Origin: Martelella mediterranea
Lineage (GTDB): Bacteria > Pseudomonadota > Alphaproteobacteria > Rhizobiales > Rhizobiaceae
DNA: 55,132 nucleotides
Assembly: GCF_004342225.1 (NCBI RefSeq)
Contig: NZ_SMAR01000025.1
Span: forward strand, 1 to 55,132
Direction: 5' to 3'
The position numbers and the translations under genes were made by a program. Below the pieces are notes generated by a model that saw only the letters and a program-made list of their open reading frames with translations, made no database searches and was not told where the DNA came from. Of the stretch, positions 1-8,127 are shown piece by piece. Every line of letters begins with the position of its first letter. Position 1 is the stretch's first letter.

Positions 1-30
1 CTGCGCCTCGGTAAAACGGCTCTTTCGCAT
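1..30 (-). CDS. IS3-family transposase OrfA, N-terminus only (partial)
   Basis: Ten codons are visible, reading MRKSRFTEAQ. This matches the start of IS3/IS407-type OrfA proteins, whose first residues lead into a helix-turn-helix DNA-binding domain. OrfA and OrfB are normally joined by -1 frameshifting to make the active transposase. A GGAGCAG ribosome binding site lies about 6 bases upstream of the ATG. The rest of the gene is beyond position 1, so its integrity cannot be judged. Confidence 0.8.
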   Translation of the reverse strand, partial: MRKSRFTEAQ

Positions 31-95
31 AAATCTGCTCCATATAAATGAGCAAACTCTACATCAAAACGCGGGACCATGCGGGGGGCAGGTCA
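1..95 (-). mobile_element. IS3-family (IS407-type) insertion sequence, left end, truncated by window edge
   Basis: Read on the minus strand, the element starts at 95 with TGACCTGCCCCCC, the terminal inverted repeat typical of the IS407 group of IS3. About 65 bases further in, an orfA reading frame opens and runs off the window at position 1. Bases 96-99 (GTTC) would be the flanking 4-bp target duplication expected for this group, but the other end lies outside the window. The inverted repeat and the OrfA N-terminus support each other. Confidence 0.85.
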
Positions 96-166
96 GTTCC
101 GCCGGTCGTCGGCCCGGCAGTTGAAACGGCATTTTCATGCTCCACCCCATGTCTGGTGTCTGCAAT

Positions 167-191
167 AAAAAAGCCCCGGAAAACCGGGGCC
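167..191 (-). terminator. Rho-independent terminator of the Dabb-domain gene
   Basis: On the minus strand a GC-rich stem, GCCCCGG paired with CCGGGGC around a TTTT loop, is followed by TTTTTTATT. It lies about 30 bases past the stop codon of the 223-534 gene and ends that transcript before the insertion sequence. Confidence 0.85.
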
Positions 192-222
192 TGCTCAGTC
201 GATATAGATCCTGCTCTTTGCC

Positions 223-534
223 TTAAGGCAGGCGTGTCTTCACAGCTTTTGCGCTATCAAAATCGGCAGCAATACGCATTTCCCTCAAAGGCCGAACCTC
301 AGCGGTCGACTTTTCATAAATCGGATGTGCACGGTAAGCGGCAAGCGCAGCATCGTCCTCGAACTCGCCGTAGACCACAAAATCAACCTTTTGGTCATAA
401 AGATCGGTCCGCGTGTTGCGACCAATCTCAAGAACGCTCGCATGAGGGTTTTCCGTCAGCTGCGACAAGCCGCGTTCGATCGCATCAGCATCACCGCCCT
501 CAGGCACGGAAAAGAATACGATATGACGAATCAT
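223..534 (-). CDS. Dabb (stress-responsive A/B barrel) domain protein
   Basis: A protein of 103 residues beginning MIRHIVFFSVPEGG, the usual opening of Dabb-domain proteins (ferredoxin-like dimeric alpha/beta barrel). The family includes plant stress proteins and bacterial proteins mostly of unknown function. The middle (VDFVVYGEFEDDAALAAYRAHPIY) fits the conserved second half of the fold. The open frame extends 16 codons upstream, but the ATG at 534 has GAGG six bases before it and matches family starts. It sits just downstream of the terminase gene on the same strand with its own terminator. Substrate and role are unknown. Confidence 0.8.
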   Translation of the reverse strand: MIRHIVFFSVPEGGDADAIERGLSQLTENPHASVLEIGRNTRTDLYDQKVDFVVYGEFEDDAALAAYRAHPIYEKSTAEVRPLREMRIAADFDSAKAVKTRLP

Positions 535-602
535 AAAAACCTCATGCGGTTGAACCTGATTTTTGCGGCTTTCCGCTACCATGCACCCTCAATCAGAGCA
601 AG

Positions 603-1871
603 CTAAACACCGCGCACGCGCGGCATACCAGCCTCTTCCAGCAGCAAGGCGGTCAACGCCCAGACCAGCGCGTCCAGCCGGTCCGGCGAACGTCCGGCTG
701 AAAGTCCGTCAGGGCCGAAATCGCACATCTGGTCGACGAGCCGTGAAAAATGGCCTGCATGGCGCACACGCCCTTGTTCATAAAGCGCAGCGACGGGTTC
801 AGCACGTAAAAACTTGCCGCGCCGGGCCCGTACCGTCGTGACCGGCAACCGCTCATCTACGCTTTTTAACATTGCTGTCACCATGTCACCGCCCTGATTG
901 ATCTCCGCCACAACGCGGTCAGCATCGAACCGGCGGAAGGCTTCCACCACAGCTCGCGCCCATTGCGCTGGCGTTCCACCTTCCATTGAGCAGTCGTCCA
1001 GCACCAGCGCACCACCATTTTCCATCGCGCCTGCCACCACAATCCCGCAAATGGAATGGCGGCCCGAACCGGCAGGCGGATCGACAGCCACAACAATCCG
1101 GCCAGTCGCCATACCACGACGTGTCACCATGCCTTCGAGATCGCTCCGGCGCCAAAGTGCGTCTTCACGATCCTCAATCAGCTCACCATCCAGTTCCTGC
1201 CGCCCGAGCCGGGTTCCGCCATAGCGCCGGTTCATCGCACGTATGAAGCCGGGTGCCAGATTTGTCAGATTGTCGGCTGTCGCAATCCGTGTCAGCACGG
1301 TATCGTCTGCCGCCAGAATATTTTTCAGCAAGGGTACGGAACGCGGCGTCGTCGTAATCATCTGTTTTGGCTTGTCACCAAGTCTCAGGCCGAACTGAAG
1401 CATATCCCAACACTCAGAGGCATAGCGCCATTTTGCAAGCTCGTCGCACCAGGCATAATGGAACTGCGAACCACGCAGCGCCTCCGGATCTTCGGACGAA
1501 TAAAGATAGGCCATCGAACCATTGGGCCAGATCAAACGTCGCCTGCTGATTTCGAAATCGGGTTTTGCGTACCGCGCAATACGGCAGATTCCGGAAATTC
1601 CGTCGATCATCACTTCACGGGCGTCCCCAAGTGTTTCCGCCACAAGAGCGATCCTCAAATCGCTGCTGCGTCCCGGCGCCATCGCCAACGCATGAACCCA
1701 TTCTGAGCCTGCACGGGTTTTGCCGGAGCCACGCCCGCCCATCAGAAGCCAGCTTCTCCAGTCGCCATCCGGCGGCAATTGTTCGGGTCGGGCCAGAAAC
1801 GCCCAGTCTTTGGCAAGAAAACGGGCATAGAAAAGCGGATCCGCCTCAGTCTTTTGCCGATGCGCCGGCAA
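603..1871 (-). CDS. Terminase large subunit (DNA-packaging ATPase/nuclease), gene-transfer-agent type
   Basis: Packages DNA into capsids: an N-terminal ATPase drives translocation and a C-terminal RNase H-like nuclease cuts. Walker A is GGRGSGKT (about residues 45-52) and Walker B is in FHYAWCDELA. Nuclease acidic residues are visible in VAVDPP, VAEINQGG and RSPDRLDALVWAL, so the catalytic sites look intact. The length of about 422 residues suits terminases of the rhizobial gene transfer agent type. The frame is open up to 2024 (ATGs at 1982 and 1949), but those starts overlap the upstream gene by more than 100 bases. I chose the TTG at 1871 (26-base overlap); the start is uncertain. No portal, protease or capsid gene follows. 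Confidence 0.85.
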   Translation of the reverse strand: MPAHRQKTEADPLFYARFLAKDWAFLARPEQLPPDGDWRSWLLMGGRGSGKTRAGSEWVHALAMAPGRSSDLRIALVAETLGDAREVMIDGISGICRIARYAKPDFEISRRRLIWPNGSMAYLYSSEDPEALRGSQFHYAWCDELAKWRYASECWDMLQFGLRLGDKPKQMITTTPRSVPLLKNILAADDTVLTRIATADNLTNLAPGFIRAMNRRYGGTRLGRQELDGELIEDREDALWRRSDLEGMVTRRGMATGRIVVAVDPPAGSGRHSICGIVVAGAMENGGALVLDDCSMEGGTPAQWARAVVEAFRRFDADRVVAEINQGGDMVTAMLKSVDERLPVTTVRARRGKFLRAEPVAALYEQGRVRHAGHFSRLVDQMCDFGPDGLSAGRSPDRLDALVWALTALLLEEAGMPRVRGV

Positions 1872-2358
1872 TGCTGCGTTTTGCGCTTTTGCGCTCTGCC
1901 AGTTCCTCGGCCCGTTTTTCGATGAGATCGAGGAAGTGGGCTCTGGCATCGGCGTAGTCCTTGCTGTCGAAATTTTGATCATCCGCGCTCTGACGTGCAG
2001 CAGCAAGCCGCCGTTGCAGTTCATCGGCCTTTTCCAGTGTGCGGATGATCAGCGACATCGCATCCGCCGCCGCCTTCACATCTGCGCGGAGTTCCTTCCC
2101 CGCATCATCGGTTGCAGACTTGCTCTTGCGATCAGCGGCAAGCCGCAGCCGTCTGAAGAATGCAAACTGTGCGCGCATTTCTGTGGTCAGATCATTCAGC
2201 AATAATCGCAGGCGATCATCTGCATCGGTCACTTTCGCCTTGGGTTCGATGTCATGGTAGCCAGCTTCTGCCGGCAACACACCGATACCCCCGTCATAAA
2301 CCGGGCTGCGTGGCCAGGGAGCAAACAGCGACAGACGCCCGAAATCATTTTCTGCCAT
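1846..2358 (-). CDS. Small-terminase-like protein upstream of the terminase large subunit
   Basis: A protein of 170 residues, highly charged and helical, rich in Ala, Lys, Asp and Arg from about residue 40 onward and probably coiled-coil (DELQRRLAAARQSADD region). It has a GAGAGG ribosome binding site 8 bases before the ATG and overlaps the start of the large subunit gene. Position, size and helical composition are those of a small terminase, which recognises DNA and regulates packaging. That function is inferred from context; I recognise no catalytic motif. The N-terminus (MAENDFGRLSLFAPWP) is aromatic and distinct from the rest. Confidence 0.6.
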   Translation of the reverse strand: MAENDFGRLSLFAPWPRSPVYDGGIGVLPAEAGYHDIEPKAKVTDADDRLRLLLNDLTTEMRAQFAFFRRLRLAADRKSKSATDDAGKELRADVKAAADAMSLIIRTLEKADELQRRLAAARQSADDQNFDSKDYADARAHFLDLIEKRAEELAERKSAKRSIAGASAKD

Positions 2359-2392
2359 CTCAGAAACCTCTCATTCGAAAACGGCTGTGAGA

Positions 2393-2500
2393 AACGCAAA
2401 AGCCCGGCACAAAGGCCGGGCTTGAAAACGCATGTCGATAAGAAGTGAAGTATGGAACCCCAGATGAGGGCCAGTCCCATGACCGCAATTCTCCGACTGT
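2393..2500 (-). ncRNA. Candidate small RNA, or attenuated leader of the terminase genes
   Basis: About 108 bases on the minus strand between a promoter (2507-2535) and an intrinsic terminator whose stem spans 2401-2422 (AGCCCGGC / GCCGGGCT, loop CTTTGT), followed by TTTTGCGTTTC. The transcript would begin near ACAGTCGGAG. It contains GGACTGGCCC followed closely by TGGGGTTCC, which could form a second hairpin. It ends about 35 bases before the small-terminase ATG, so it is either an independent sRNA or a leader that terminates before terS-terL. A relation to known alphaproteobacterial sRNA families such as suhB/MmgR is possible but not established here. Confidence 0.6.
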
Positions 2501-2506
2501 AAAGAC

Positions 2507-2535
2507 AACCTAACAAAACACCGTTACGCCGTCAA
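2507..2535 (-). promoter_or_regulatory. Sigma-70-type promoter for the candidate sRNA/leader
   Basis: TTGACG, a 17-base spacer, then TAGGTT, read on the minus strand. The -35 is nearly consensus and the -10 is weak. Predicted initiation falls near 2500. It is the only good promoter seen between the AhpD-like gene and terS. Confidence 0.55.
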
Positions 2536-2566
2536 GGATTATTTTCCTAGAGAGGAATTTTTCTTG

Positions 2567-2908
2567 TCAGATCGCAAGCTGCTCGAATGCTTCCATGGCG
2601 TGTGCGGCATACATCACCGCGGGTCCGCCACCCATGTAGATTGCCGTTCCCAGCACCTCCTCAAACTCTTCTCTGGTTACACCCATCTTCACCAGAGAGC
2701 GCGTATGAAAGGCAATGCAGGGTTCGCAGCGAATTGCTATTGCGATGCCGAGCGCCACATACTCCTTCGTTTTCGGATCAAGCGCTCCGGCTTTATCCGC
2801 AGCACCGGCCATCGCATAGAAATTGGACATGGTGTCGGGAATGTCTTTTTTCAGAACAGCGGTCTGTTTGCCGATGTCAGCCATCATGGCCTTGTAGTCA
2901 GTTGCCAT
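2567..2908 (-). CDS. Carboxymuconolactone decarboxylase-family (AhpD-like) protein
   Basis: 113 residues with the AhpD-core motif: C61-EP-C64 followed by H68 (CEPCIAFH). In AhpD this CxxC/His site performs disulfide exchange in peroxide defence. Many short relatives are annotated as carboxymuconolactone decarboxylases without being enzymes of that pathway. YVALGIAIAIRCEPCIAFHTRSLVKMGVTREE is the conserved helix pair. The ATG at 2908 has GAGGTG five bases upstream and is preferred over a GTG one codon earlier. It is monocistronic, with the sRNA promoter just beyond its stop. A peroxidase-partner role is plausible; the substrate is unknown. Confidence 0.85.
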   Translation of the reverse strand: MATDYKAMMADIGKQTAVLKKDIPDTMSNFYAMAGAADKAGALDPKTKEYVALGIAIAIRCEPCIAFHTRSLVKMGVTREEFEEVLGTAIYMGGGPAVMYAAHAMEAFEQLAI

Positions 2909-3052
2909 CACATCACCTCAGATATTCGTAACTACGATAATTGCAGGATAAAAAGATAGCGCAGAGAATTCCTTGCGCCATATCAACTCCACAGACAGAA
3001 GAGCATAGCACATCGCGTAACGTTCAACGCCCGGATCTGATCTTAAGGCCTG

Positions 3053-3526
3053 TTACTCCTGGCCGGCTTTTACTGGCCAGTCGACCACGTAGTTCTCGTA
3101 TTCTTCCAGTGGCATACCTGCCTCGCTGACCGTGCGGTCCCGCGCAGAAATACCAGCTTGATGCACCGTTTCGCGATCACCGGACACAAGATAGTGCCAC
3201 CAGTAGAGGTCACGCCCCTCATAGATCAGCCGGTAAGCGCAGGTCGGCGGTAACCACGGAATATTCTGAACACCTTCAACATCCAGCTGGATGCATTCCG
3301 GCACCGTATCCCAGCGATTTTCGTAATCGGAGCACTGACATGAATGACCATCCAGCAGGCGACAGGCAACCGAGGTAAAAACAACCTCGCCGGTGTCCCA
3401 GTCCTCCAGCTTGTTCAGACAGCAAAGGCCGCAACCATCGCAAAGACTTTCCCATTCGCCACGGGTCATTTCCTCAAGCGACTTGCGCTGCCAGAACGGT
3501 ACGGCATTGTCTGGTGAACCGGACAT
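3053..3526 (-). CDS. UPF0260 / YcgN-family cysteine cluster protein
   Basis: 157 residues with the conserved cluster [14 protein letters not shown] (about residues 29-42) and further cysteines at [17 protein letters not shown] and PTCAYRL, the pattern of UPF0260 within the zinc/iron-chelating YkgJ superfamily. The cysteines probably bind a metal, but no biochemical function is settled for the family. [18 protein letters not shown] is also characteristic. It is divergent from the downstream ABC transporter and monocistronic. The ribosome binding site is weak, so the start rests on family length. Confidence 0.9.
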   Translation of the reverse strand: MSGSPDNAVPFWQRKSLEEMTRGEWESLCDGCGLCCLNKLEDWDTGEVVFTSVACRLLDGHSCQCSDYENRWDTVPECIQLDVEGVQNIPWLPPTCAYRLIYEGRDLYWWHYLVSGDRETVHQAGISARDRTVSEAGMPLEEYENYVVDWPVKAGQE

Positions 3527-3773
3527 CTTGAACCACTTTCATTTCAGAAGCAGCCCTTATGCGCTCCTCAATAGTCAGGTTCAAGGCCTTCACAATAAAA
3601 GTTTGAACGTAAACGTAAGCAAAAACTGTCTTGAACGAAGGTCGTATCACTATCGGTTAATTGCGACAATTTGGCCCACTGGTAGCATTCAATAGCGTTT
3701 TTGGGAGAAAACGCACCCGCGCCTTTGAGGAGAGGTGCGCATCTAAATTGAAGACCTGGGAGGAGTCTGTTCA
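3527..3773. promoter_or_regulatory. Divergent intergenic region upstream of the ABC transporter
   Basis: 247 bases separating the UPF0260 gene from the transporter operon. A strong GGAGGAG lies 8 bases before the binding-protein ATG. Possible -35-like hexamers (TTGAAC near 3630, TTGCGA near 3660) lack convincing -10 partners, so no promoter is called exactly. No riboswitch or repeat was recognised. Confidence 0.4.
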
Positions 3774-5123
3774 ATGTCGAAATTTCTGATAAACCGGCGT
3801 GGCCTTTTGCGGGCTGGCGCTGTGGCTGGTGCCACTCTGGCCGCCCCCACCTTTTTCACGCGTGGGGCTTACGCACAGGATATGATGTCCTGCAACATGC
3901 CGACGGGCAGCACCGTTACCCTCGGTTTTAACGTACCGCAAACCGGGCCTTATGCTGATGAGGGGGCTGACGAACTGAAAGCACTTCAGCTGGCAGCAAA
4001 ACACCTGAATGGTGAAGGTGATGGCGGCATGCTGAACACTTTTACGCCGAATACCCTGAAAGGAAACGGTATTCTGGGCAAGAAGGTGGAATATGTGACC
4101 GGTGACACGCAAACCAAGTCCGATGCAGCCCGTGACAGCGCAAAGCGCATGATCGAAAAAGAAGGGGCTGTGATGATTACCGGCGGCTCGTCGTCCGGTG
4201 TCGCGATTGCGGTCCAGAGTCTCTGCCAGGATATGGGCGTCTTGTTCATGGCCGGACTGACACACTCCAATGACACGACAGGCAAGGATAAGCGGCGCTA
4301 TGGTTTCCGTCACTTTTTCAACGCTTACCAGTCCGGCGAGGCGCTGGCCCCTGTACTTCAGGCGGAGTACGGTTCAGATCGGCGCGCCTATCACCTGACC
4401 GCGGATTACACCTGGGGCTGGACACAGGAAGAGTCGATTAAGAACGCCACAGAAAACCTCGGCTGGGAAACGGTTCAGACCGTTAAAACCCCGGTTGGTG
4501 CGGGTGACTTTTCACAATACATCACCCCGGTTCTCAATTCCGGCGCAGATGTGCTGATTCTGAACCATTATGGCGGTGACATGGTCAACTCGCTTACGCA
4601 GGCCGTTCAGTTTGGTCTGAAGGACAAGCAGGTGAACGGCAAGAACTTCGAGATTGTTGTACCGCTGTTCTCACGTCTGATGGCACAGGGCGCAGGCAAG
4701 GCCGCTGAGAACATTCTCGGATCTGCCAACTGGAACTGGTCACTTCAGGATGCCGGCAGCCAGGCCTTCGTGAAATCCTTTGGCGAGGAATATGGCTTCC
4801 CGCCGTCGCAGGCCGCCCACACCTGCTATGTGCAGGCGCTGCTTTATGCCGATGCTGTCGAGCGAGCCGGAACCTTCTATGCACCGGAAGTCATCAAAGC
4901 TCTGGAAGGCTTTGAGTTTGACGGCATGGGCAATGGTCCAACGCTCTACCGGGCAGCAGATCATCAGTGCATGAAAGATGTTCTGGTCGTGCGCGGGAAC
5001 CCGAATCCACAAAGCGAATTTGACCTTCTGGAAGTTGTGAAGGTGGTTTCGCGCTCGGACGTGGATTACGACCCGTCAATCTTTGGTGGTGAACTTGGCC
5101 CGGACACGGCCAAAAACTGCTGA
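3774..5123 (+). CDS. ABC transporter periplasmic substrate-binding protein, branched-chain amino acid/amide type
   Basis: 449 residues. The N-terminus NRRGLLRAGAVAGATL followed by a hydrophobic stretch and AYA looks like a twin-arginine (Tat) signal with cleavage near residue 35. The rest is a type I periplasmic binding fold (Peripla_BP_6/LivJ class): VTLGFNVPQTGPYADEGADE is the first strand and ligand loop, and MITGGSSSGVAIAVQSL a ligand-contact region. Substrates of this class include branched-chain amino acids, urea, amides and aromatic acids; nothing here decides among them. It has the best ribosome binding site of the operon and is followed by a terminator, consistent with extra production relative to the permeases. 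Confidence 0.9.
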   Translation: MSKFLINRRGLLRAGAVAGATLAAPTFFTRGAYAQDMMSCNMPTGSTVTLGFNVPQTGPYADEGADELKALQLAAKHLNGEGDGGMLNTFTPNTLKGNGILGKKVEYVTGDTQTKSDAARDSAKRMIEKEGAVMITGGSSSGVAIAVQSLCQDMGVLFMAGLTHSNDTTGKDKRRYGFRHFFNAYQSGEALAPVLQAEYGSDRRAYHLTADYTWGWTQEESIKNATENLGWETVQTVKTPVGAGDFSQYITPVLNSGADVLILNHYGGDMVNSLTQAVQFGLKDKQVNGKNFEIVVPLFSRLMAQGAGKAAENILGSANWNWSLQDAGSQAFVKSFGEEYGFPPSQAAHTCYVQALLYADAVERAGTFYAPEVIKALEGFEFDGMGNGPTLYRAADHQCMKDVLVVRGNPNPQSEFDLLEVVKVVSRSDVDYDPSIFGGELGPDTAKNC

Positions 5124-5141
5124 TTTTTCATTCACATAAAC

Positions 5142-5171
5142 GAGGTCGGGCGATAACGCCCGCCTCTTTTT
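5142..5171 (+). terminator. Intra-operon terminator between binding protein and permeases
   Basis: GAGGTCGGGCG, loop ATAA, CGCCCGCCTC, then TTTTT. It lies just after the binding-protein stop. Partial readthrough would give high binding protein and lower membrane components, a known arrangement in ABC operons. Confidence 0.85.
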
Positions 5172-5196
5172 ATCAACGGATGTGGATGGCAGGGTC

Positions 5197-6213
5197 ATGG
5201 ACGCAATCATCATTCAATTCTTAAACGGGCTGGATAAAGGTGCAGCATACTCGCTGATCGCACTGGGCCTTACCCTTGTTTTCGGCACGCTTGGCGTTGT
5301 CAATTTCGCGCACGGGGCGCTCTTCATGCTCGGCGCCTTCTGCGCGGTTACATTCAACGCCCTTCTGACCTGGCCGATCCAGCCGCCAAAAGCCGAAGGC
5401 GCGCTGTTTGCGCCCCGCCCCGTTCCCTACATGGAATATGCCTTTGGCGATTTTGGTGCAGCACTGATTAACTGGTCCGTGCCCCTGTCGATCCTTCTGG
5501 CCATTCCGGTCATGCTTCTGATCGGGCTTGTCATGGAACGAGGCCTGATCCGCTTTTTCTACAAACGGCCCCATGCCGACCAGATTCTGGTAACCTTCGG
5601 GCTTGCAATCGTTCTTCAGGAAATCATCAAGAAGATTTATGGCGCCAATCCGGTGCCGCAGGCCGCTCCGGATGCTTTCGCAGGAACGGCCAACATTGCC
5701 GCATGGTTCGGCATGGCAGATGCCTTCATCGTCTATCCATGGTGGCGGCTGATCTATTTCCTGTTTGCAGCGCTGGTTATCGGCGCAGTGTTCGCATTTC
5801 TTCAGTTCACGACCTACGGCATGGTTGTTCGCGCCGGGATGCGTGACCGTGAAACCGTCGGGCTGCTGGGCATTGACATCGAGAAGCGCTTCACAGTCGT
5901 TTTCGGCGTCGCCGCCGTTGTCGCCGGGCTTGCCGGCGTGATGTACACGCCGATTTTGCCGCCAAATTATCATCTTGGCATGGATTTTCTGGTCTTGAGC
6001 TTCGTGGTCGTTGTCGTCGGCGGCATGGGATCATTGCCAGGTGCCATCGTCGCAGGCTTCACGCTTGGTATTCTTCAGTCTTTCGCCTCGATGAACGAGG
6101 TCAAGGCCATCATCCCCGGTATCGACCAGGTCATTATCTACCTTGTTGCTGTCATCATCCTTTTAACAATGCCGCGCGGATTAATGGGCCGACGTGGCGT
6201 GATGGAGGACTAG
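5197..6213 (+). CDS. ABC transporter permease, LivH type
   Basis: About 338 residues of inner-membrane permease. [29 protein letters not shown] is the LivH N-terminal signature. About eight transmembrane segments are visible, ending in [16 protein letters not shown]-like sequence. [25 protein letters not shown] is the cytoplasmic coupling region that contacts the ATPases. A GTG at 5182 is an alternative start; I prefer the ATG at 5197 because LivH proteins begin just before the first membrane helix. It pairs with the LivM-type permease four bases downstream. Confidence 0.9.
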   Translation: MDAIIIQFLNGLDKGAAYSLIALGLTLVFGTLGVVNFAHGALFMLGAFCAVTFNALLTWPIQPPKAEGALFAPRPVPYMEYAFGDFGAALINWSVPLSILLAIPVMLLIGLVMERGLIRFFYKRPHADQILVTFGLAIVLQEIIKKIYGANPVPQAAPDAFAGTANIAAWFGMADAFIVYPWWRLIYFLFAALVIGAVFAFLQFTTYGMVVRAGMRDRETVGLLGIDIEKRFTVVFGVAAVVAGLAGVMYTPILPPNYHLGMDFLVLSFVVVVVGGMGSLPGAIVAGFTLGILQSFASMNEVKAIIPGIDQVIIYLVAVIILLTMPRGLMGRRGVMED

Positions 6214-6217
6214 AGCA

Positions 6218-7363
6218 ATGTTCGCCAATCTCTCACGCAATGACTGGCTTCTGTTTCTGGCCTTTTCCGCGGTTGTGCTTCTGGCACCAGTCATCTTCAT
6301 CCCGCTGGGCGCTGCCTATCCGGCCTTGCTGCAAAAATTCGCAATCTTCGGAATATTTGCAATCGGTTTTAACATTCTCTTCGGTCTGACAGGGTATCTT
6401 TCCTTCGGTCACGCAGCCTTTCTGGGTGTGGGCTCCTATGCTGCGGTGTGGTCATTCAAGCTTTTGACAATGAACGCCCTGCCCGCGATTTTCTTCGGCA
6501 TGGTGTTTGCCGGTTTGTTCGCGGCGGTCATCGGTTTCGTCAGCCTGAGGCGTTCAGGCATCTACTTTTCAATCCTGACACTGGCCTTTGCCCAGATGAG
6601 CTACAATCTCGCCTATTCGGTGCTGACACCCATCACCAACGGCGAAACCGGTCTTCAGCTCTCGCAGAACGATCCGCGCATCCTCGACCGCCTGTTTTAT
6701 CCGGCAGGCGAAGGCCTGCCGACACCGGATATGTTCGGTATTCAGCTGCAGGGTTATGAAGGCTTCTATTTCTGCGCAGTTGCACTTCTGGTCTGTTTCT
6801 TCATCACACTCAGGATTTTCCGTTCTCCGTTCGGAATGATGCTGAAAGCGGTAAAATCCAATCAGAACAGAATGATGTATACCGGTTTCAACACCCGCCC
6901 TTACCTGCGCTCCGCCTTCATCATTTCCGGTATGTTCGCAGGCCTCGCCGGATCGCTCATGGCGGTCACGGATCCGCTGGCCGGCGCGGAGCGTATGCAG
7001 TGGACGGCCTCGGGCGAAGTGGTCCTGATGACCATACTGGGCGGTGTTGGCACGTTGCTCGGCCCGGTCATCGGCGCCGTGGTGATCAAGTATTTCGAAA
7101 ACATTTTCTCATCCTTCAACGAGCAGACGCTGCACAGTCTGTTTGGCGCACTGCCGGATTTTATCGAAGTTCCGCTGATCAAAATCGTTGAACCCTTTGT
7201 TGGCGAAGGCTGGCACCTGACTCTGGGTCTGATCTTCATGGCCATTGTGATCTTCCTGCCCGGCGGCATCATGGAAGGCCTTAAACGTCTCAAAGCCCGT
7301 TTCACAAATGGCGGCGGCGGCAAAAGAAAAGCCGTGAACGCTCGCCTGCAGCCTGCGGAGTGA
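6218..7363 (+). CDS. ABC transporter permease, LivM type
   Basis: 381 residues, the second permease of the heterodimer. [33 protein letters not shown] is the LivM signature. About nine or ten membrane segments follow, and [28 protein letters not shown] is the EAA-like coupling loop. The C-terminus is short, basic and cytoplasmic ([12 protein letters not shown]). It starts 4 bases after the previous stop and ends 5 bases before the LivG-type ATG, so translation is probably coupled. Confidence 0.92.
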   Translation: MFANLSRNDWLLFLAFSAVVLLAPVIFIPLGAAYPALLQKFAIFGIFAIGFNILFGLTGYLSFGHAAFLGVGSYAAVWSFKLLTMNALPAIFFGMVFAGLFAAVIGFVSLRRSGIYFSILTLAFAQMSYNLAYSVLTPITNGETGLQLSQNDPRILDRLFYPAGEGLPTPDMFGIQLQGYEGFYFCAVALLVCFFITLRIFRSPFGMMLKAVKSNQNRMMYTGFNTRPYLRSAFIISGMFAGLAGSLMAVTDPLAGAERMQWTASGEVVLMTILGGVGTLLGPVIGAVVIKYFENIFSSFNEQTLHSLFGALPDFIEVPLIKIVEPFVGEGWHLTLGLIFMAIVIFLPGGIMEGLKRLKARFTNGGGGKRKAVNARLQPAE

Positions 7364-7368
7364 AAACA

Positions 7369-8127
7369 ATGACCAACACCGTTCTTCATGTTGCAGACGT
7401 TCACAAGAGTTTCGGCGGGCTTCGTGCGCTTTCAGATGTTGAGCTTGAAGTCGAGGAAGGCAAGGTTCACGCGATCATCGGACCAAACGGGGCAGGCAAG
7501 TCGACGCTTCTCAATGTCTGCATTGGCAGGATCCGGCCTGACCGTGGCCATGTCATCTTCAATGGTGAAACACTGGATCGACATGAACCGCATGAAATCA
7601 ATCAGCTCGGCGTTTCCCGGGTTTTCCAGACCCCTGAAATTTTCCCGGACCTGACCCTGATCGAAAATGTCATGATCCCGGCCTTTGCCCGGCGGGACGG
7701 CGCTTTCAGGCTCAATGCCATAATGGCGCTCTCCGGTGAAAAAGAAATCCGCGATGAAGCCGAGTTCGTTCTGGAAGATATCGGACTTTCGGCAAGGCGG
7801 CACCATGAGGCGGGGTCGCTTTCGCGTGGTGACAAGCGTCGGCTGGAGCTGGCCATGTGCCTGATCCAGAAGCCGAAGCTCCTGCTTCTGGATGAACCGA
7901 CTGCGGGCATGGCCCGCCACGACACCAATATGACGATTGAACTTTTGCAGCGTATCAAGGCGCGCGGCATGACCAAGGTGATCATCGAACATGACATGCA
8001 TGTGGTCTTCTCGCTGGCCGATAAAATCTCGGTTCTGGCACAGGGCAGCATCATTGCCGATGGCACGCCGGATGAAGTGCGTGGCAATCCGAAGGTAAAG
8101 GAAGCCTATCTCGGGGAGACGCATTGA
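7369..8127 (+). CDS. ABC transporter ATP-binding protein, LivG type
   Basis: 252 residues. Walker A is GPNGAGKST (about residues 37-45), the Q-loop is in VSRVFQTPEIFP, Walker B is LLLLDEPTAGMA and the switch histidine is in VIIEHDMHVV. The signature motif is LSRGDKRRLE instead of the common LSGGQQR form; paralogues with this variant occur in the family. The ATG at 7369 has GGAG eight bases upstream, and a GTG at 7360 is less likely. It provides half of the ATPase dimer with the next gene, whose start overlaps this stop. Confidence 0.92.
   Translation: MTNTVLHVADVHKSFGGLRALSDVELEVEEGKVHAIIGPNGAGKSTLLNVCIGRIRPDRGHVIFNGETLDRHEPHEINQLGVSRVFQTPEIFPDLTLIENVMIPAFARRDGAFRLNAIMALSGEKEIRDEAEFVLEDIGLSARRHHEAGSLSRGDKRRLELAMCLIQKPKLLLLDEPTAGMARHDTNMTIELLQRIKARGMTKVIIEHDMHVVFSLADKISVLAQGSIIADGTPDEVRGNPKVKEAYLGETH

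Noticed and set aside
1872-2024. Longer N-terminus of the terminase large subunit
   Set aside because: It would overlap the upstream gene by up to 179 bases, and the extra residues do not look conserved. A TTG start at 1871 gives a normal overlap, though it remains uncertain.
2229-2516. Minus-strand frame of 95 codons across the sRNA region
   Set aside because: It runs through an intrinsic terminator and out of frame into the small-terminase gene. The promoter and hairpin explain the region better.
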